DNA from: Hyphomicrobium denitrificans 1NES1
Lineage (GTDB): Bacteria > Pseudomonadota > Alphaproteobacteria > Rhizobiales > Hyphomicrobiaceae
Length of the DNA: 64,000 nt
Direction of reading: 5' to 3'
Assembly (NCBI RefSeq): GCF_000230975.2
Contig: NC_021172.1
Location: 2,728,001-2,792,000, forward strand
The notes under the pieces are model-generated. The model saw nothing but the letters and a program-made list of their open reading frames with translations. It ran no database searches and had not been told where the DNA came from. Shown one piece after another: positions 38,667-47,554 of this stretch; the stretch's first letter is position 1, and each line of letters starts with the position of its first letter. A program made the translations under genes and the position numbers.

Positions 38667-39674
38667 ATGGATAAGCCTATGACCGCCGGAACATCCGCAG
38701 CCCTGCCGATTCACGGGAAACAATTTAATCGCACGCCGAGGATCGGCCTGGCGCTCGGAGGCGGCGGTGCACGCGGGCTCGCACATATCGCGATGCTCGA
38801 AGCGTTCGACGAACTCGGCATCCGCCCCAGCATCATTGCGGGTACCTCGATCGGGGCGCTCTATGGCGCAGTATATGCGTCGGGGCTATCGGGTAAGGAC
38901 CTGCGCGATCATACGCGATACATCCTGGCCCAGCGTTTCGGCCTGATCCGCGATCTTTTCATAGCGACGGCGCAGCCTTTTTCGCGGCTCGTCGGCGTCG
39001 TCGGGCGGCGCAACGCCATTCTCGATCCGATTACGGTGCTCGACGTCATTCTGCCGAAGAGTGTGAAAAGCGATCTCGCCGCATGCGAAATTCCGATCAA
39101 GATCGTCGCGTCCGATTTCTACTACCAGGAGCCGAAGGTCTTCACGGAAGGTCCATTGCGGACAGCCGTCGCAGCGAGCATGGCGCTGCCTGTCATCTTC
39201 CAGCCCGTCATGGATGGCGGGCGAGCGCTGATCGACGGCGGATTGACGAACCCGTTGCCGTTCGATCTCGTCATGGGGGAAGCGGATATCGTCGTCGCAA
39301 TTGACGTCTCGGGCGTGCCGGTGCCCAATTCGAAGCGTCCCGATCCAACGGCATTCGAGGCGCTGTTCTCCAGCGCGTTCCTGTTCGAGCGCACGATCAT
39401 CAAGGAAAAGCTGAAATCGGCGCAGCCTGATATTCTGATCAGCGCCGGGACGAGCCACTATCAGGTGCTCGACTTTCTGAAATTCGATGCAATTCTGGAA
39501 GCGGCCGCGCCTGCCAAGGAGAAACTGAAGCAGCAATTGACGCGCGTGCTTTCGGTCGAAACATTGCCGGAGTTGAAGGCGCCGGATGCCCCGCCGAGCG
39601 GCATCATCGAAGCGCCGAAGCGGAAACGCCGTGGCTTACTTTCGCGGGCTCGTAAGGATCGGAGGCAGCAGTAG
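38667..39674 (+). CDS. Patatin-like phospholipase
   Basis: Predicted serine hydrolase with a Ser-Asp dyad, 335 residues, related to the RssA/NTE group. The oxyanion loop LGGGGARGLAHIA, the nucleophile elbow GTSIGAL, and the catalytic Asp in DGGLTNPLP are all present. It may act on membrane phospholipids. No signal peptide is seen. The start is ATG 38667, with ggag 11 bases upstream; ATG 38679 is close behind. It may be cotranscribed with purD. Repeats lie after its end. Confidence 0.87.
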   Translation: MDKPMTAGTSAALPIHGKQFNRTPRIGLALGGGGARGLAHIAMLEAFDELGIRPSIIAGTSIGALYGAVYASGLSGKDLRDHTRYILAQRFGLIRDLFIATAQPFSRLVGVVGRRNAILDPITVLDVILPKSVKSDLAACEIPIKIVASDFYYQEPKVFTEGPLRTAVAASMALPVIFQPVMDGGRALIDGGLTNPLPFDLVMGEADIVVAIDVSGVPVPNSKRPDPTAFEALFSSAFLFERTIIKEKLKSAQPDILISAGTSHYQVLDFLKFDAILEAAAPAKEKLKQQLTRVLSVETLPELKAPDAPPSGIIEAPKRKRRGLLSRARKDRRQQ

Positions 39675-39809
39675 GGACTGCTCCCTCTCCCCGTCCTTAC
39701 GGGGGAGAGGGTCGGGGTGAGGGGCAGCAATAAACGAACTAGCGGCCGCCCCTCACCCTAACCCTCTCCCCATGCCAAGCGCAGAGGCATGGGGAGAGGG
39801 AAGAGTCGT
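39675..39809. repeat. Inverted pair of GC-rich palindromic repeats
   Basis: Two halves face each other: one near 39684-39727 (ccctctccccg / cgggggagaggg, then tcggggtgaggggc) and one near 39749-39800 (cccctcaccctaaccctctcccc, then a gcatggggagaggg stem). Between them are about 20 bases. The same head-to-head layout occurs inside ileS. It sits between the converging ends of the patatin gene and tadA. Confidence 0.75.
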
Positions 39810-40274
39810 TCACCCTTCGCGGCGGGCGGCAAAGAAGGTTTTGAGCAGCGCACCGGCTTCGGCTTCGGCAAGGCCAGAGTAGACTTCGGGCACATGGTGG
39901 CAGGTCGGCTGGCTGAAAATGCGGGCTCCGTGCTCGACGCCACCGCCTTTCGGATCGTTGGCCCCGTAGTAAAGCCGCCGGATGCGCGCGAAGGAGATAG
40001 CGGCGGCGCACATCGGGCACGGCTCCAGCGTGACGTAGAGATCGCAATCGACGAGGCGCTCATCACCCAAAGCCGTGCAGGCGGCGCGGATTGCCAGCAT
40101 TTCGGCATGCGCCGTCGGGTCGTTCAGCTCGCGCGTCCGGTTTCCGGCGACGGCAAGGACGTCGCCTGCGGGCGACACGATGACCGCGCCCACCGGCACC
40201 TCGCCGCGCGACGCCGCTGCCTGCGCCTCGTCGAGCGCAAGCGGCATATGGCTTCGCGGGCCGGTCGATGTCAT
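39810..40274 (-). CDS. tadA: tRNA-specific adenosine deaminase
   Basis: Converts A34 to inosine in tRNA-Arg. The 154-residue protein has the zinc and catalytic HAE motif (TAHAEMLAI) and PCPMC (LEPCPMCAAA), and the family region ARIRRLYYGANDPKGGGVEHG. ATG 40274 (MTSTGPRSH) is chosen over ATG 40328, which would run past the start of the divergent rluB. An internal Met nine codons later is also possible. It ends next to palindromic repeats. Confidence 0.92.
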   Translation of the reverse strand: MTSTGPRSHMPLALDEAQAAASRGEVPVGAVIVSPAGDVLAVAGNRTRELNDPTAHAEMLAIRAACTALGDERLVDCDLYVTLEPCPMCAAAISFARIRRLYYGANDPKGGGVEHGARIFSQPTCHHVPEVYSGLAEAEAGALLKTFFAARREG

Positions 40275-40310
40275 AAGCTCGCGTTCTTCGCTCAAATCGA
40301 AATCACCGAG

Positions 40311-41156
40311 ATGCCCAAACCCATACACTCCACTGCTGCCGAGCCGCGCGACGGCCCCATGCGCATCGCCAAGGCGATGGCGCGCGCCGGGCTATGCTCA
40401 CGCCGCGAGGCCGAACGTTGGATCGCCGACGGCCGCGTCAGCGTCAACGGCAAGCTGCTCAAGACGCCGGCATGCGAGGTGGGCCCTGGCGACAAAGTCA
40501 TCGTCGACGGCAAGCCGCTGCCGGCAGCAGGAACGCCGCAGCTCTGGCGCTATCACAAGCCGAAGGGCGTCGTCACCACCCATTCGGACCCACAGGGGCG
40601 TCCGACCGTCTTCGAAAAGCTGCCGCCCGAGATGCCACGCGTGATTTCCGTCGGCCGTCTCGACTTCAATACCGAAGGACTGTTGCTGCTGACAAACGAC
40701 GGTGCTTTGGCGCGGCATCTGGAGCTTCCCGCGAACGGCTGGGTACGGCGCTACCGGGTCCGCGCCAAGGGCCGTGTCACGCCCGTCGATCTCGCCAAGC
40801 TCAAGGACGGCGTCGAGATCGACGGAGTTCGCTACGGACCGGTCGAAGCTGCGGTCGACAGCGTACAGGGTGCAAATTCGTGGCTCTCGATCTCGATCCG
40901 CGAAGGCAAGAACCGCGAGGTGCGCAACGTGCTCGCACACCTCGGGCTTGTCGTGAACCGTCTGATCCGTGTTTCGTTCGGACCGTTCCAGCTCCTCGAC
41001 CTCGGGCCTGGGGCCGTCGAAGCCGTGCGCCGCCGCGTGCTCGTCGCGCAACTCGGGCCAAAGGCCGCCGCGAGCCTTGGACTTTCCGAAAGCCAAGCCG
41101 AGCGCAAAGAACGCCACGCGCGCGGCAAAGCGGCGAGCGGGAGCGGCGACGCATGA
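40311..41156 (+). CDS. rluB: Pseudouridine synthase, RluB/RsuA family
   Basis: Ribosomal RNA pseudouridine synthase, 281 residues. An N-terminal S4 domain (MRIAKAMARAGLCSRREAE) is followed by the catalytic domain with RPTVFEKLP, the Asp-containing VGRLDFNTEGLLLLTNDG, and EGKNREVRNV. The C-terminus is Ala/Lys/Glu-rich. ATG 40311 is the first good start; a much longer frame upstream is only the shadow of tadA. It overlaps rsmD by four bases (ATGA), so the two rRNA modification genes form an operon. The exact target is assumed from family. Confidence 0.9.
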   Translation: MPKPIHSTAAEPRDGPMRIAKAMARAGLCSRREAERWIADGRVSVNGKLLKTPACEVGPGDKVIVDGKPLPAAGTPQLWRYHKPKGVVTTHSDPQGRPTVFEKLPPEMPRVISVGRLDFNTEGLLLLTNDGALARHLELPANGWVRRYRVRAKGRVTPVDLAKLKDGVEIDGVRYGPVEAAVDSVQGANSWLSISIREGKNREVRNVLAHLGLVVNRLIRVSFGPFQLLDLGPGAVEAVRRRVLVAQLGPKAAASLGLSESQAERKERHARGKAASGSGDA

Positions 41157-41710
41157 GGATCGTTGCCGGAAGATTTCGCGGGCGCGCACTCGCCGCTCCG
41201 GAAGATATGAGCATTCGTCCGACATCGGACCGCGTGCGCGAAAGCGTGTTCAATATCCTGATGCACGGCATCGAAAATTTCACACTCGACAAGGTGCGCG
41301 TCATCGATCTCTTCGCCGGAACGGGTGCGCTCGGAATCGAAGCATTGTCGCGCGGTGCGGCCTTCTGCCTTTTCGTCGAAGAAGCCGCGGAAGCACGCGC
41401 GCTGGTCCGGCGCAACGTCGAAGCTCTCGGCCTTACCGGCGAAACACGCATTTTCCGCCGCGACGCGACGGACCTCGGGCCGGCCGGAAACATGGAACCT
41501 TATGGGCTCGCATTTCTCGATCCGCCCTACGGCAAGGGGCTTGGCGAAAAAGCGCTTGCATGCCTTGCAGAAGGGAACTGGCTGAAGTCCGGCGCGGTTT
41601 GCGTTCTTGAAGAAAAAGCCGGAGCACCTATCGCGCTGCCGCCGCGCCTGGAACAGATCGACGCGCGGAGCTGGGGCGAGACGGAAGTCAGGTTCTTGCA
41701 GTTCGGGTAA
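41153..41710 (+). CDS. rsmD: 16S rRNA m2G966 methyltransferase
   Basis: Methylates G966 of 16S rRNA. The 185-residue protein begins MRIVAGRFRGR and has the SAM-binding VIDLFAGTGALGIEALSRG, then FLDPPYGKGL, the DPPY motif of base N-methyltransferases. ATG 41153 overlaps the rluB stop. The reading frame extends far upstream, but that part is the shadow of rluB. Confidence 0.95.
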   Translation: MRIVAGRFRGRALAAPEDMSIRPTSDRVRESVFNILMHGIENFTLDKVRVIDLFAGTGALGIEALSRGAAFCLFVEEAAEARALVRRNVEALGLTGETRIFRRDATDLGPAGNMEPYGLAFLDPPYGKGLGEKALACLAEGNWLKSGAVCVLEEKAGAPIALPPRLEQIDARSWGETEVRFLQFG

Positions 41711-41887
41711 TTCCACCGCGGGCGCAAATGCCGGTGTGACTCGCCGCGCGGTATGCATGCGGCATTTAACAATGCGCTGTCACAACTGGTTAAATTTAGC
41801 TTATCCGTTTGACCTATCGCAAACAAACCATTTCCGAACCATCTCTATGTCGCTTGCGGAATTTAGGGTGTGATCGGATGATGTGCC

Positions 41888-42838
41888 ATGGTTTGGCTGC
41901 CGAGCGAAATCTGGGCTGAAAGGCGCTTCAACGGACTTCCCTCCGCTGTCGCGGGAGACGCTGCATTCCGCGTTTTCTGCACGCCGTCGATTTCCGAGCG
42001 GCGCGCGCCGAACCATCGTCAGCTTGCCGAACGTGCCCGCTACCATCTGCGCAATGCGCAGTGGCGACGGATCGAAACGCCTGTCGGCGAAGTCCAAACG
42101 TATGTCTTCGAACCCGACCAGCAAATCGCTCCCGGTATCGTCCTCATCGTGCACGGATGGACGGGCGAATCCTCGTTCATAACGGCAATCGCCGAAGCCA
42201 TCCGGCGAAACGGCTTCCGCGTTGGATTATTCGACTTGCCTGCGCATGGCCTGAGCAGCGGCCGCTCGACAAACCTAATCGACTGCGCTCGTGCGACCGT
42301 TTCAGTTGGCGAGCAGCTCGGGCCCGTCCACGCGCTCGTTACGCATTCGTTCGGTGGGCTGATCGCGCTCGTGGCCTCGGAGGGCCACGCGCCCATGCCA
42401 GGAAAACTCACGACGAAGCACATCGCCCTGATCGCGAGCCCCAATCATCTTTCGGACATCACAGACCATTTCGCCCGGTACTGGGGGCTAAATGATGCCG
42501 GCCGCCGGGCCTTCGAGCATCGGCTTGAACGTATCGGCGGACGGACGCTCGATTGTTTTGCGGCTGTGAAACTCCTTCCGGCGAGCGGTGTTGGTGGTCT
42601 CGTCATTCACGCACCGGATGACATCGACGTGCCGTTTCGTTGCGCAGAGGAGATCGTTGCAGGCGTACCGGACATGGAACTCCATTCCTTCAACGGACTC
42701 GGCCACCGCAACATTCTTTTCGCGTCGCCCGTCGCGCGGACGATCACGTCGTATCTCAAGCGAACGGTTGAGCCCGGCGAACGCCGCACGTATCAGCCGA
42801 GAGTCGTGAATGCGCCAGCGGCAAGCGCGCCCGCGTAA
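41888..42838 (+). CDS. Alpha/beta hydrolase
   Basis: Hydrolase of 316 residues, substrate unknown. It has VHGWTGESS as the oxyanion loop, the elbow THSFGG carrying the nucleophile, an acid in HAPDDIDVPF, and a late His in NGLGHRNILF. The first 70 residues are a Trp/Arg-rich leader without a clear signal. The upstream 175 bases are AT-richer, with ttaacaatgcgctgtcac and ttatccgtttgaccta, and likely hold its promoter. It ends 17 bases before the converging FucP-like gene. Confidence 0.8.
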   Translation: MVWLPSEIWAERRFNGLPSAVAGDAAFRVFCTPSISERRAPNHRQLAERARYHLRNAQWRRIETPVGEVQTYVFEPDQQIAPGIVLIVHGWTGESSFITAIAEAIRRNGFRVGLFDLPAHGLSSGRSTNLIDCARATVSVGEQLGPVHALVTHSFGGLIALVASEGHAPMPGKLTTKHIALIASPNHLSDITDHFARYWGLNDAGRRAFEHRLERIGGRTLDCFAAVKLLPASGVGGLVIHAPDDIDVPFRCAEEIVAGVPDMELHSFNGLGHRNILFASPVARTITSYLKRTVEPGERRTYQPRVVNAPAASAPA

Positions 42839-42855
42839 TCGCGGATGCTGCACGC

Positions 42856-44148
42856 TCAAACGCGCAAAGCGGACGCCACCCAGCTGTGGCCTCTTAGTCC
42901 GTAATACAGAACGTAGAGATAGCTCGGCACGGCGAGGACCAGATAAGCGAGCTGGAAGTCGATGTGCTGCTTCAGCAGGGCGAAGGCGTAGGGCATCAAT
43001 GCACCACCGACGACTCCCATGATCAGCAGCGCCGAGCCAGTTTCGGTGTGGCGGCCGAGATCCCTGATCGCCAGCGGGAAAATTGCGGGCCACATCATTG
43101 CGTTGGCAAAGCCGAGGCTGGCGATGAAGCCCACGGAGACGTAGCCGCTCGTGAGATATGCGCCGGTCGTCAGCACGACGCCGAGCGCTGCGGAGATTGC
43201 GAGGTAGGCCTGCTGAGATACGAACCTCGGGATCAACAACAGACCGCCGACGTAGCCGACGAGCATCGCGAACAGGGTATAGGACGTGAACAGCCGTGCC
43301 GCATCGAGGGGCAGATCGAAGCCGGCGCCATAGATGCCGATGGCGTCGCCCGCCATCACCTCGAGGCCGACGTAGAGGAACAGGCAAAGCACACCGAGCC
43401 AGAGATGCGGAAAGCTGAAGATGCGCCGAGCTTCCGCGTAGCCATCCGTTACGCCGCCTTCTGCGCTTTTGGCCCGAACATCCGGCAACCTTGACCAAGC
43501 AATCCAACCAGCCAGCGCCGCAAGCAGCACCGCCATGATCATGTAAGGTCCATGAACTTGCGCGGCGAAAGCATCGAGCAGCGCCTCGCGCGCCGCCGGC
43601 GTCGCCGCAGCTTTGACCCGCGCATCGAAATGATCGAGGCCCTGCAGGACAAGCGCGCCGAATACGAGCGGCGCCAGGAAACCCGCGAACTTGTTGCAAA
43701 TGCCCATGAACGCGATGCGCCGCGCAGCGCTTTCGCTTGGCCCCAGGATGCAGACGTAAGGATTGGATGCCGTCTGCAGCAGCGACAGTCCGGCGCCGAT
43801 CACGAAGAGGCCGGTGAGCGTGCCCGGATATTGCCGCGCGGTCGTGAAATGACCAAAGGCGACTGCGCCGGCGGCCATGATGAAAAGCCCGAGCGCGATG
43901 CCCTTCTTCATGCCCGTCCAACGCAATACGGCAGACGATGGCAGCGCCAGGAAGAAGTACGAAAGATAGAACGCCATCGGCACGAGGAAGGCGTTCACAT
44001 CGTCAAGGTCGAATGCGAGCTTGACGAATGTGATCAGCGGCCCGTTCAGCCACGTTACAAATCCGAAGATGAAAAACAGGACGCCAATCGTGACGACGGG
44101 GCCAAGGCGGCTGGTTTCGATGTCGCGGGCGGCGGCGGGAAAGGTCAC
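42856..44148 (-). CDS. FucP-like sugar transporter of the major facilitator superfamily
   Basis: Integral membrane protein of about 430 residues with twelve hydrophobic segments. It resembles the FucP/GluP group: FGFVTWLNGPLITFVKLAF, LGLFIMAAGAV, LLQTASNPYVCILGP and NKFAGFLAPLVFGAL. A proton-coupled sugar uptake role is inferred; the sugar is unknown. The start is taken as GTG 44148, which has ggaaagg ten bases upstream. The TTG at 44244 would add 32 residues without a membrane segment. No sugar-use genes lie beside it. Confidence 0.82.
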   Translation of the reverse strand: MTFPAAARDIETSRLGPVVTIGVLFFIFGFVTWLNGPLITFVKLAFDLDDVNAFLVPMAFYLSYFFLALPSSAVLRWTGMKKGIALGLFIMAAGAVAFGHFTTARQYPGTLTGLFVIGAGLSLLQTASNPYVCILGPSESAARRIAFMGICNKFAGFLAPLVFGALVLQGLDHFDARVKAAATPAAREALLDAFAAQVHGPYMIMAVLLAALAGWIAWSRLPDVRAKSAEGGVTDGYAEARRIFSFPHLWLGVLCLFLYVGLEVMAGDAIGIYGAGFDLPLDAARLFTSYTLFAMLVGYVGGLLLIPRFVSQQAYLAISAALGVVLTTGAYLTSGYVSVGFIASLGFANAMMWPAIFPLAIRDLGRHTETGSALLIMGVVGGALMPYAFALLKQHIDFQLAYLVLAVPSYLYVLYYGLRGHSWVASALRV

Positions 44149-44536
44149 AGCGACGCGGGCCTTTCCGAGTTGCCGGGTCGGAATTGAGGGCGCCTGCCTG
44201 GCGAACGGACGTCTTTCATGCAGGCCGGTAGCACACGCCCACAATCTTCAGACGGCGAGTCCCTCAATGAAATCAATACGGTTTCGATCATCCAGCGTTC
44301 GCGCCCAATCGGCCATGATCGAACATACGGTAACTGCGACATCCTTGCATCCCCGCCGCGTAATATCAGCATGGAGATTTCGTCCGGATTGCTTTGATTT
44401 GGCGGTTTTTCGTACTATGTCGACATTAGAAAAAGGTGACTTGACTAAAGTATACTTTTTCGCGCAACTAACATCTGATTTACCCTCGCGGGTATCCGAT
44501 GCCGGGGCCTTGAACCCCGATTGATTGGAGCCGAAC
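44149..44536. other. AT-richer intergenic region before bfd, with a 12-bp palindrome
   Basis: About 390 bases between divergent genes, visibly lower in GC than the surroundings from about 44380 on. The perfect palindrome aaagtatacttt at 44447-44458 lies 79 bases before the bfd start. It may be an iron- or metal-responsive operator. No RNA gene or supported protein was found. Confidence 0.4.
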
Positions 44537-44869
44537 GTGATTATTTGCTCGTGCGCCGTTATCTCCGATAGAGATATCGAGATTGCCGTCTCGGAAATTA
44601 TGAGCGCGAGCCCGGGGCTTTTGCCGACGCCCGGCGTGGTTTTTCGCCATCTCAACAAAAAAATGAACTGCTGCCGCTGCGCGCCCGTGGCCGTAGCAAC
44701 GATCTACGCTGCGATGGACCGGCTGGCGCAAAGCACTCGTGTTTGCCCGTTCGCGCTCGCTGAAGCCCGCGCCAAGCTCATTCGCATCGAAGAGCGCCGC
44801 GAGCGCCGCGAACGCCGCCTCAATGATGCCTACGCCAACCGCAAGCCCTCTTCGATGCGCGCCGCATAG
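44537..44869 (+). CDS. bfd: Bacterioferritin-associated ferredoxin
   Basis: 2Fe-2S protein that reduces and releases iron from bacterioferritin. From GTG 44537 the protein is 110 residues, with Cys4 and Cys6 (ICSC) and a second pair at Cys45 and Cys48 in NCCRC, the Bfd layout. The C-terminal 45 residues are an Arg/Glu-rich extension (RIEERRERRERR) not needed for the cluster. GTG 44537 has ggag six bases upstream; a TTG at 44525 would overlap that site. bfr follows, 141 bases later. Confidence 0.88.
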   Translation: MIICSCAVISDRDIEIAVSEIMSASPGLLPTPGVVFRHLNKKMNCCRCAPVAVATIYAAMDRLAQSTRVCPFALAEARAKLIRIEERRERRERRLNDAYANRKPSSMRAA

Positions 44870-44907
44870 GGCAGAAAAATCCGGAAATTCCCGCAGGCTG
44901 AGGCGCA

Positions 44908-44930
44908 GTCCGCAGCGGACGGTTTTTTCT
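44908..44930 (+). terminator. Possible terminator after bfd
   Basis: A short stem gtcc-gcagc-ggac is followed by ggttttttct. The stem is only four bases, so the call is uncertain, but the position between bfd and the bfr control box fits. Confidence 0.4.
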
Positions 44931-44953
44931 ATTCCAATCACATGGCTACCTAG

Positions 44954-44970
44954 TTTAGAATGTTTCTGGT
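44954..44970 (+). promoter_or_regulatory. Irr-type iron control element before bfr
   Basis: The sequence tttagaa-tgt-ttctggt matches the left arm and half of the right arm of the rhizobial Irr box TTTAGAA-N3-TTCTAAA. It lies 41 bases before the bfr start, where Irr would repress bacterioferritin under low iron. Irr itself is not in the window; the call is from pattern and place. Confidence 0.5.
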
Positions 44971-45010
44971 TTAGGCCAGAGCAGTGGCATATTTCGGTTT
45001 GGAGCGGCGC

Positions 45011-45502
45011 ATGAAGGGCAACAAAGACGTTATCACCCGTCTCAACGAGGCATTGAAGCTCGAGCTTGGCGCCGTCAACCAATATTGGTTGCATTTCCGC
45101 CTCCTGGACAACTGGGGATACAAGAAGCTCGCAAAAAAGGAGCGGAAAGAGTCAATCGAGGAGATGCATCACGCCGACCGGCTCATTGATCGCATCATCT
45201 TCCTCGAGGGGCACCCCAACCTGCAGCACGTTGCGCCGCTGATGATCGGCGAGAACATCAAGGAAGTTCTCGAATGCGACCTGAAGGGCGAGAACATCGC
45301 CCGCGATCATTACAAGAAATCGCGTGAGATCTGCCGCGATCACGGCGACTACGTCACGATGATGCTCTTTGAGGATCTTCTCAAAGACGAGGAAGGCCAC
45401 ATCGACTTCCTTGAAACGCAGCTCGATCTTCTGAACAAGATCGGCGTTGAGAATTACGGCCAGCTTAATGCCGAAAGCGCCAACGACGGCGACGATCACT
45501 GA
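45011..45502 (+). CDS. bfr: Bacterioferritin
   Basis: Iron-storage 24-mer subunit with haem, 163 residues. Ferroxidase residues are in place: Glu18, Glu51, His54, Glu94, Glu127 and His130. The haem axial ligand Met52 is in [12 protein letters not shown] 45011 has ggag six bases upstream; the frame extends to 44984 but that start lacks a site. An Irr-type box lies upstream, giving the gene its own control apart from bfd. Confidence 0.95.
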   Translation: MKGNKDVITRLNEALKLELGAVNQYWLHFRLLDNWGYKKLAKKERKESIEEMHHADRLIDRIIFLEGHPNLQHVAPLMIGENIKEVLECDLKGENIARDHYKKSREICRDHGDYVTMMLFEDLLKDEEGHIDFLETQLDLLNKIGVENYGQLNAESANDGDDH

Positions 45503-45594
45503 TGAATTGACGCTTGTGGCTGTGCTCCGCGAAGCCGGCCGCAAGCACCTAGCGCCTTCCGAACGAGCGTGTCAGGCTTGATCAGCCGTATCCC

Positions 45595-45708
45595 CTCTCA
45601 ACTCCATGACCGCCCTCCGAGGCGGCCATCCAGGGTTACGAGGCGATGTTCTCTCGCGTGTGTTCCTGGATGGCCGGGTCAAGCCCGGCCATGACGTTTG
45701 GGAACAGA
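45595..45708. repeat. Alphaproteobacterial intergenic palindromic repeat
   Basis: A second repeat type, distinct from the ctccccttga family. It holds tggatggccgggtcaagccc and ggccatgacg, a unit often seen between genes in Hyphomicrobiales, and a partial inverted mate near 45605-45640 (cgaggcggccatccagg). It fills the gap between bfr and the end of mutL. Confidence 0.6.
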
Positions 45709-45738
45709 GAGGCTACCCACACGACATGACAACATGAG

Positions 45739-47526
45739 TTAGCGTCTTCCGAACAGCCGTTCGATGTCGGATAGCTTGAGCGCGACGTAGGTCGGACGGC
45801 CGTGGTTGCACTGGCCGGAATAGGGCGTCGCTTCCATCTGGCGCAGTAGCGCGTTCATTTCCTCAACGGTCAAACGCCGTCCCGAGCGCACGCTTCCGTG
45901 ACACGCCATGCGCGACGCGACCGCCTCCAAGCGGTCTTTCAATGCACGCGCCGTTCCGTCAGCGCGAAGCTCGGCGGCAAGATCCTTCACCAGCCCGTCA
46001 ATGTCGGTATCGCCGAGCAGCGCGGGCGTCTCTCGAACGGCGACGGCGCCTTCTCCGAAGGCTTCGAGGACCAGCCCAAGCTCGGCCAGTTCGGCGGCGC
46101 GGTTTTGCAATAGCTCGGCGTCGTCGGGGTCGAGTATGACGATCGCCGGGATGAGCAGTCCTTGCGTCGCGACCCCACCATTCACGAGCGCAGCTTTGAG
46201 CTTCTCGTAAACCAGCCGCTCGTGCGCGGCGTGCTGATCGACAATGACGAGGCCGTCGCGCGTCTGCGCCACGATGTAGTTCTCATGCACTTGAGCCCGG
46301 ACGGCGCCGAGCGGCTTGTCGATCGATTGCTCGACCCTGCTTTCGTCAGGCACGCGCATGTCGGCGCTTGGCGTATCGACGGCCGCGAACGTAGCCGGGC
46401 CCGGGCCGGACTCTGCGAAACCAAGCGGCTCAGACGCCAACGCGGGCGTAACACTCGGAAGCACGCCAGCCGAAAAGCTCTCGACCGTCAGCACGCCGCC
46501 TTGCGCAGAAGCCCGATGGCCCGCGGCTTCCAACGCCTGGCGCATTGCGCCGATCATCAGCCCTCGCACGCGACCCGCGTCGCGAAACCGGACTTCCGCT
46601 TTCGCCGGGTGCACGTTCACATCGACGTCGGGCGGGGCGACGTCGAGAAAAATCGCCAGCAGCGGCGAGCGTCCGCGCGGGATCAAATCGCCGTACGCGG
46701 CGCGGACCGCGCCGATCAGCAGCTTGTCCTTCACCGAGCGGCCGTTGACGAACAGAAACTGCTGCATGCTGTCGGGCCTGTGCAGCGTCGGCAGGCCGAT
46801 GAACCCGAAAACGCGCATCGGCCCCAGCGCACCGCTGCCGCCGCCCGAGACTTCGAGCGCATCTGCCATGAACTCGCGGCCCATGATTGCACCGATACGT
46901 TCAAGCCATGCCGAAGACGAGCGCTCGCCGCGCGGATAGACGACAGGACGCTTCTCGCCGGTCTGCAGTGTGAAGCCGATCTCGGGGTGCGCCATCGCGA
47001 GCCTGCGAACCACGTCGGTGACGGCCATCGTCTCGGCGCGCTCCGACTTCAGGAATTTGAGGCGCGCGGGCGTTGCGGAGAAAAGATCGCGGACTTCGAC
47101 GACAGTTCCCGGGTTGGCCGCCGCCGGTTTGATGCTCTCCTTCGCGCCGCGAACAACGCGCATCGAAAATCCCTGATCGGCTTCGCGCAGGCGGGACCGG
47201 ATTTCCAATTCCGCAATCGAACCGATCGACGGCAATGCTTCTCCGCGAAAGCCGAGCGAGCGAATATCGAAAAGGTCTTCTTCGTCGAGCTTCGAGGTTG
47301 CGTGACGCTCGACTGCGAGCGCGAGATCGTCCGCGCTCATGCCTGAACCGTCGTCGGTCACGCGGATCAGCGACAGCCCGCCTTCCGTGATGACGATTTC
47401 GATCTGGGTGGCGCCGGAATCGATGGCGTTCTCGACGAGTTCCTTGACGACGCTCGCCGGGCGCTCGATCACCTCACCCGCAGCGATGCGGTTGACCGTT
47501 TCGGGGCTGAGCTGGCGGATCGCCAC
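45739..47526 (-). CDS. mutL: DNA mismatch repair protein MutL (endonuclease type)
   Basis: Links MutS to strand cutting in mismatch repair. The 595-residue protein has the GHKL ATPase N-terminus (IRQLSPETVNRIAAGEVIERP, NAIDSGA, GFRGEALPSI) and then a Ser-like domain. The C-terminal region carries DQHAAHERLVYE, matching the endonuclease motif DQHAx2Ex4E, and CNHGRP near the end. Endonuclease activity is thus predicted, which suits a MutH-less alphaproteobacterium. GTG 47526 follows an aggagagg site; TTG 47547 is less likely. It lies 28 bases after pgi. Confidence 0.93.
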   Translation of the reverse strand: MAIRQLSPETVNRIAAGEVIERPASVVKELVENAIDSGATQIEIVITEGGLSLIRVTDDGSGMSADDLALAVERHATSKLDEEDLFDIRSLGFRGEALPSIGSIAELEIRSRLREADQGFSMRVVRGAKESIKPAAANPGTVVEVRDLFSATPARLKFLKSERAETMAVTDVVRRLAMAHPEIGFTLQTGEKRPVVYPRGERSSSAWLERIGAIMGREFMADALEVSGGGSGALGPMRVFGFIGLPTLHRPDSMQQFLFVNGRSVKDKLLIGAVRAAYGDLIPRGRSPLLAIFLDVAPPDVDVNVHPAKAEVRFRDAGRVRGLMIGAMRQALEAAGHRASAQGGVLTVESFSAGVLPSVTPALASEPLGFAESGPGPATFAAVDTPSADMRVPDESRVEQSIDKPLGAVRAQVHENYIVAQTRDGLVIVDQHAAHERLVYEKLKAALVNGGVATQGLLIPAIVILDPDDAELLQNRAAELAELGLVLEAFGEGAVAVRETPALLGDTDIDGLVKDLAAELRADGTARALKDRLEAVASRMACHGSVRSGRRLTVEEMNALLRQMEATPYSGQCNHGRPTYVALKLSDIERLFGRR

Positions 47527-47554
47527 GGCGACCTCTCCTCGTCTCAAAAGCGCA

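Noticed and set aside
39789..40310. Extended N-terminus for the pseudouridine synthase
   Set aside because: The extra 174 codons are antisense to tadA, and the S4 domain begins soon after the ATG at 40311.
44248..44658. Possible minus-strand gene across the bfd promoter and start
   Set aside because: It overlaps bfd, which has its Cys motifs and ribosome site; no family is recognised.
46162..47346. Open frame of 394 codons opposite mutL
   Set aside because: MutL motifs fill the other strand; the plus-strand product is Arg/Ala/His-rich with no domain.
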